From Colletotrichum lupini (Eukaryota > Ascomycota > Sordariomycetes > Glomerellales > Glomerellaceae), in the NCBI RefSeq assembly GCF_023278565.1, contig NC_064673.1:1426001-1490000 (forward strand): DNA of 64,000 nt, in the 5' to 3' direction. The translations under genes and the position numbers were made by a program. This document shows positions 58,701-64,000 of the stretch, one piece after another. How positions within the stretch are numbered: position 1 is the first letter of the stretch; every line of letters starts with the position of its first letter. Below the pieces are notes generated by a model. The model was not told where the DNA came from and searched no databases. It was given only the letters and a program-made list of their open reading frames with translations.

Positions 58701-61700
58701 CGTATACACAGCAGATATACCGGCTATGCCACTTGTGTCCAACCGCATAACAAGCCCTTTCTCACGACGACACAACTTGCATAAAGATAACCAAGTGCAA
58801 CAAGCGGAAGTTAATACTTCGTTCTTCAGTCAGCACCAAAAGGACCCTTTCGTCTTTTCGCCCTGCCTATACAATGCTCGCCGACCCTTCGCCGTCCTCG
58901 CCATCTTGGACCTGGTTTCCCTGACTCTTCAAGCTGCCCTACGGCAGGGGAGTTAATTATCTCCAGCCGACGGACAATCAGCGAGAGAGGTGCCAAAACC
59001 ACAAACCCCCCACCATTGGCACTGAAGTCGACACGACATCCCGGTCACAGCAGAATGGCCCAAGGAGTCCCGCTTCGCGCGCGCCCGGCGCATCCATCCC
59101 GAGCTCGGCCTGATGTAGCTTAGACCGGCTGTGGCGTCGTGAGCAGCGCACTGTTAGTCGAGCTTGCAGGGGTCTCGACGAACATCCAAATCAAACGCAG
59201 CATGCGGACGGACCGACAGAAGTGCCCGAGAACGAACCAACGATGCGGCTGTGTGAGTGGATGAGCAGACGCGGCGTCCGTCAATCTCAATCTTGCGTTC
59301 CTCCCGCCGCCGTGTCGAAATGACTGAGAGTCTGTCAATCCCATCAATGCTGTCTAAGCGGCAGGCATCGCGGCGGCAGCCACATGCTTATCACCGCCGC
59401 CAACTCCATCCTTCTTCTTCTTCATGATCTTTTGTTCTCCATCTACGCAGTATGGGTCTCGGACTTGAGTGAGAGAGAGACTCGAATGAATGATGGATGA
59501 TCTGTCACTCCCAAGATGCACCTTCAAGAACCCCCTGCTGCCTCTCTACTTTACCCCTGCTCCTTTCACACCCCTAATCCCCTGAGCCCATGTTGAATGT
59601 CGTCACTCTCCACTCTCAAGCTCCAGAAAGCACCGACCAGCAAGCGCTTGACTTCTTTTGTCTCTATGCTCGTTGATAGGTGGATCTGGCATGGCACAAA
59701 AACAACATAAAAAACAGCTGGATACGGATGGATACGTTGTCTCTCTGGCCGCTTGTGCCGTGCCTGGCAACACAAACTAGACATGCGTACCCGGGAGGCA
59801 TGATGCCTGCATTCCTTGCCGTAGCCCGACATCTTCTCAGCTGCCTTCAGCGGCTGTCTCTGTCTCTCACTCAAATTCTCTCCCTTTCCCCCTCACCCAA
59901 GGCCTTCAAGCTCTCCACAAAAACCCCCCAACTCCGATACCCCAAACCCCCGGGTACAACATCAGCTGAAGTCAAGCGCTGGAACAGCGACAGAGTTCTC
60001 CCCCACAGCGATGATCTCGTCGCTAAAATACCAGACACAAGCAAGGGTGGGCGCCTCCACGGATCCAATTTACACTGCCAACTTTGGAACATGCTATTTT
60101 GCTTTACCGCCCGCCCTCGCTGTCACCCATTCGCTCATTCAATCGGTGAGGGATGGATGGATGGGTGGGTGGATGGATAATCGATCCGCCTCGAGTGAGG
60201 CAACACACTCACAGAACAACACACACCATGCCGTAGTGAATACGATGTCGGAGATGCGCGCTGCAGCGTCATGTTTGAGCCTTGACTGCAGTCCAATTCC
60301 CGCGGCTCCGGGGAATCCAAAAGCTTTAACGTGGTTGGACATTTCGACGTCTAAATCAACCCCTTCAATCTTGTTGCTTATCTTATTCCGCCCACTTTGC
60401 TGATTGTTCCCAAAAAATGTCTGAGTCGTGAATGCATCCACCATCAGACAGAAACCTCCACATTGACATTTGTTTTGCGGACATTTCACACTCGCTTGTT
60501 CTTACGTGCAAGGCGGCCACGTTTCGTCCGTCTTATCCTGCCTCTCGGTCTCTGGGGCCATTGTTGCTGTGCTGAGAACACCTCATGTCACTCGTACTCA
60601 CTCGCTCTCATACTAATGACACCAAGTCTATCTCACAAGCATTCGGTTCTTCTCGCATCCTTCTGGCCGGTTGCTACCGTCTCCTCGTCTTATCCTCATC
60701 CGGCATTGAAGTCCTGCTTGTTCTCTGGTTACGAGTTGGCTCTCAGTCACCTCTCACAGGCTATTCCTCAACAATATTGTTTGCAGAGAGGTAGTCACTC
60801 TATACGAGGTCAGGAACACCATGGCCGGGGGCGCCGGTTGTTTCGGGGGCGCAAACGACATTAATAACATGTCTACTATATGATACTTTACCTCACTTAG
60901 CCGTGGACATGGCGCCTGGATATCCCATTGTTTGCCGGGCTGTCAGCGACTGCTCTCATCTTGCCCCGGACTTCGAATACGTACCTTTTTACTCGCACCG
61001 CTTTCCGGCCTGTTTTTCGTATCTCTTGCTTGGTGTCGTTGCCCGCCCAAACGGGCTGACGCTGATAGACAAGTACGGTCCCGGAGCGGGTTACCTGGAG
61101 GCCAGAGCCCGCTGGCACGCCGAGTCATTTCTGGTCCATTACACTCCATTCTGCCCGGTTCTCTCGGCTCACGTCCATGATTCATCTACACCAGATACCA
61201 GGCCACGTCCATCTGCATAGGCATTCAGTCCAGCAGCCGGATCGCGTCCGTCGTTGTTCTCGTCATGGAACTGTTCCTCTCCCACGTTCTCACCCGCACT
61301 CACACCCACCAAACACACCAGTTCAAACTCACCATACACGCACTCGCCTGGCGCGCCGATAACAGCATAGCACCGCGACAAAATGCGTGTTAGCGTTGCC
61401 GCTACTATGGGAAAAGCCCCCCCGTTGCAATTCCCCCATCATGGCCTGAGCCGCCGCATCAGGTTACACCCTCAACGCTCTCCCTGACTACCGTACCTTA
61501 CCCTCTTGCTGCAAAGGGATATGTCCCCTTTTGCTCGTTGGGAACCATTGATTTTGATTTGTGAGCATCGACGAGCCTTCCCCTTCCCAGGGCAGGAGCA
61601 CCGGCGCCAAACACATGCGGCAGTGCTTTACCGACTTGGTCGCGCTGTTTTGGCTCTTGGGCCGCTTTCTGTTAATTGTGTGTGTGCCTGCCACTGTCAC

Positions 61701-61934
61701 CCTCCGAGTTGCTCTGCCTTGGACACACACGCTTGTCATCCTGGTCTTCAACACATCCCATGTCCGGTAAATCGAAGCTATCGTCTTAGCAAAGAAAGGA
61801 ACACCGGACGAAATCCTCAGCATCCTGGCTTCTATCAGCACCAGCAAGTTGTAGAGAAACCGTGCGAATCCATGACCGTGGTCACGTCGGGGAGCTCTTA
61901 GGCCCCATTCGGCAACGCTCGAGGCAATGGTCGC
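55762..61934. other. 6-kb gene-less region upstream of the WSC gene
   Basis: No credible gene on either strand: frames are short, with mostly non-ATG starts and no domains or splice chains. About 56550-57700 is purine-rich on the plus strand, so pyrimidine-rich in the sense of the WSC gene, consistent with a long leader or promoter. From about 58060 to 60900 the bias flips to pyrimidine-rich on the plus strand, which could belong to a gene outside the window. Simple repeats include (GGT)9 at 57078-57104, GAGC units near 56819-56836 and GGAT units near 60152-60178. Confidence 0.45.
57078..57104 (+). repeat. (GGT)9 microsatellite
   Basis: Nine perfect GGT units in the presumed upstream region of the WSC gene. 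It reads ACC on the gene's sense strand. It is not within a supported coding frame. Confidence 0.95.
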
Positions 61935-62951
61935 ATGCATCCAAACAACCGGAGCCGCAGGGGTGGCGGGCAAGCTTCCAAGTTCTACCTTCTGGTACCA
62001 TGGTTATCTCGAAACATCAGCCTAGATGCGCCACCTGGGCAAAGAGGCAGAATATTACGGCACTTGTTTTCCAGAACCCCGCCACAAGCAGTAGTTGGTT
62101 CAACTGTTTTGGAGGATCCCGGAGAAATAGTTACTCGCTTCTGTTCAGTAATGCTTCACAGAAGAAAAGGACGGGTGGCTAGGGGACGATGGAATAGGTG
62201 TGCCACGATATTCCCCGCCGCTCATTCATCCCACCACCCCCGGAACGCCGAAAACCTTCAAGTTCAAGCCCGCCTGAAAGCTTCCCGATCGGAGACCGGG
62301 GCCCCATATTCACAAACCTCGCCGACTTTCGGCAAGAGCTCAATCATATGCGCTGCCCAGACTGCCTTAGAAGCTACAACTTGTTCTGACAAGGCTCACC
62401 TGCGTCGCATCATGATATTGATAGTCGGGCACACCATGCGGCGAGAATTCATCATGTTAGTCCGACATCCCCATGACAAAGCGTGGGTACGATTTACCAC
62501 CACACGACGAGCTTCGACTTCGTATCACCAACCTCGTGGTTTACATCTGCATCTGCATCTGCATCTGATAAACAAGGCCTCCCGGAAGACAGAGGGGACC
62601 AATCCTGCCGTAGATGCCACGCCATTTCGGCACGAATCGGGCCTCATGCCGCAAAATCGTATGCGGGAACGCGGTGCCGGATCCGGGGGCTGGTTTCTCT
62701 CTCTTGCCTCCACAGTCACCAGGCTGGCACAGAGGGTCGCAAATCCGCGGCATAGTTTCTTGCACGATATTTCTGCTCATGACTTCACTTTTGCTTGGAA
62801 GATGCGAGAAGCTTGGGTGTGTGCTCTACACTTTGCCCACGCATTACAACTCTTTGGTGTCGGACGGAGTTGCCAGAACCAAAAAGGCCGAATCGCTTCC
62901 GCAGACAGAGCCATCTACTCCGGCCCCCGGGGGAGGATCTCGAAGAAATAA
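61935..62951 (+). CDS. Orphan 338-codon ORF, coding status uncertain
   Basis: An uninterrupted frame from ATG 61935 to TAA 62951. A run this long is unlikely in DNA of this composition, and no longer frame shadows it on the opposite strand. However, the product has no recognised domain, no TM helix or signal peptide, and is rich in Arg, His, Ser and Thr, as expected of random translation. The (CATCTG)4 repeat at 62544-62567 lies inside and gives an HLHLHLHL run. A perfect 7-bp tandem repeat starts right after the stop. It could be a lineage-specific gene, a decayed gene or chance. Confidence 0.25.
   Translation: MHPNNRSRRGGGQASKFYLLVPWLSRNISLDAPPGQRGRILRHLFSRTPPQAVVGSTVLEDPGEIVTRFCSVMLHRRKGRVARGRWNRCATIFPAAHSSHHPRNAENLQVQARLKASRSETGAPYSQTSPTFGKSSIICAAQTALEATTCSDKAHLRRIMILIVGHTMRREFIMLVRHPHDKAWVRFTTTRRASTSYHQPRGLHLHLHLHLINKASRKTEGTNPAVDATPFRHESGLMPQNRMRERGAGSGGWFLSLASTVTRLAQRVANPRHSFLHDISAHDFTFAWKMREAWVCALHFAHALQLFGVGRSCQNQKGRIASADRAIYSGPRGRISKK
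62544..62567 (+). repeat. (CATCTG)4 tandem hexamer
   Basis: Four perfect CATCTG units inside the orphan ORF; the length is a multiple of three, so copy-number change would keep that frame. Confidence 0.95.
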
Positions 62952-62953
62952 AT

Positions 62954-62981
62954 AATCCAAAATCCAAAATCCAAAATCCAA
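62954..62981 (+). repeat. (AATCCAA)4 tandem heptamer
   Basis: Four perfect AATCCAA units beginning two bases after the stop codon of the orphan ORF. No known function. Confidence 0.95.
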
Positions 62982-64000
62982 AAAGTCAATTCAACCATCT
63001 CCAATGGATGCGGAGTCGGCTGCGGGGCAAAAGCGGCAGCGAGCAGGCTACTGTCTGCGGTAAGGTAGGTGAGCAAAAAATGACAACTTGACAAGGTCCT
63101 ACCTGCTATCGACCGATGGTAGCAAGAAACAAGATTTGGTTTCCAAAGGCCCGATAGGTGCGGCGTTTTCTCCGTACAAGGAACAAGGTGGTTTTGGCCT
63201 ACCTCTTTTTTTGTTGATTCTTTCCATCTTCTGATCTTCTTGAACCTTTCAAATCCCAGTCCTTCGCACTATCCAAACACCTGCAGCATTGAAACGAATG
63301 GCGGCAGCGCGAAGAAGATCGCAGACACATTCGCACTAATGGACCCCGGAGTCTCAGTGTCCCGAGTGCTGGTCTCCTCTTGGGTTTTCTTGGCTCTTCT
63401 GCAAATCGGTGCAACCCGCCAAGCGAGACGCCGTTCGCCGTTCATATCGTGACTGCATGTATGCATGTACATTGTAGAGAGGAGGGAGGGGGACGATCTT
63501 TCTCGGAGGCTCTTGTTGTCGAAATCGCAGGGAACCTACCCTCTCGCGCGCGATTGGCGAATGGCCTTTTTTTCCTAATGATGTGAACGACGAGCGGTTC
63601 CCTCCTCCCTTCTCTGTGGTGGAGGTGCTGTTGGTGGTGGTGGTTGCAGACTTGATGGTGGGTTGTATGCAGCGCGACGCCTGCATACGAAAAGGGATGG
63701 GGGTTGGATGCCGGAAAGATTGGGGGGATACGAGGCGCGATTCGGATCACATGAAGCCGTCGGGGGCGGGATTGAGAGCTGGGAGCATACGGGCGGTTCA
63801 CCCAGAAAAGTCATCTCATCTTTTTTTTGTATTTGTTTCCACGGGCGGCAAAAGGCCTCGGGAATCAGATGTTTCTGGGGGAAGCAGACTTTGACTCTCA
63901 CATGGTCTTGTTGTTTCTTGGATGAGTCTCGTCGGCTTGGGGGATGAATGTTCAACGCTACGATACCACGGCGGCAGTAGAAGGGGAATACTCACGGAAA
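62982..64000. other. Window end, no supported gene
   Basis: 1 kb with only short overlapping frames on both strands. A minus-strand frame of 126 codons at about 63575-63955 starts without ATG and is Pro/Arg-rich; it is not convincing. It may be the promoter region of a gene beyond the window. Confidence 0.4.

Overview
This window looks like a chromosome segment of a filamentous ascomycete (Pezizomycotina, probably a Sordariomycete). It alternates gene islands of ordinary base composition, carrying short GT..AG introns with CTAAC/CTAAT-type branch sites, with three sharply bounded, very AT-rich blocks. In those blocks CA and TG dinucleotides are almost absent and TA dominates, which is the signature of repeat-induced point mutation (RIP). 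The blocks hold decayed LTR retrotransposons. No tRNA, rRNA, CRISPR array or bacterial-type operon was found.

Layout. 1-3490: RIP-mutated Ty3/gypsy pol relic on the minus strand, cut by the window edge. 3491-7131: no recognisable gene. 7132-8373 (+): fungal protein of unknown function with a possible ADP-ribosyltransferase-like C-terminal half. 8446-11890 (-): Ty1/copia element with intact 232-bp LTRs and a 5-bp target duplication (ACATC), inserted 72 bp after that gene's stop codon; most of its pol 5' half is missing. 13825-17560 (-): Zn(II)2Cys6 regulator, four exons. 18326-21098 (-): CSC1/OSCA/TMEM63-type membrane channel, three exons. 23790-36690: large RIP block containing a whole Ty3/gypsy chromovirus-type element (26077-34134, 190-bp LTRs) with an extra reading frame on its opposite strand. 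The block is bracketed by a 33-bp inverted repeat just outside its edges. 39267-40847 (+): conserved-looking protein of unknown function with a coiled-coil C-terminus. 42943-46140 (+): secreted/type I membrane kelch beta-propeller protein with a long cytoplasmic tail. 47111-49071 (-): organic-solute-transporter-alpha/TMEM184 (DUF300) protein, convergent with the kelch gene. 54242-55761 (-): WSC-domain cell-wall stress sensor, four exons. 55762-64000: gene-poor, with one orphan 338-aa ORF.

Four of the six well-supported genes encode membrane proteins that face the wall or sense or transport at the cell surface (CSC1-like channel, kelch-TM protein, TMEM184-like transporter, WSC sensor). They are separately transcribed, and nothing in the sequence shows co-regulation, so a functional link is only a suggestion. 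No biosynthetic cluster, captain-type tyrosine recombinase or NLR/HET module was seen. The least explained signals are the antisense frame in the Ty3/gypsy element, the 33-bp inverted repeat around the AT block, and the ART-like gene next to a copia insertion.
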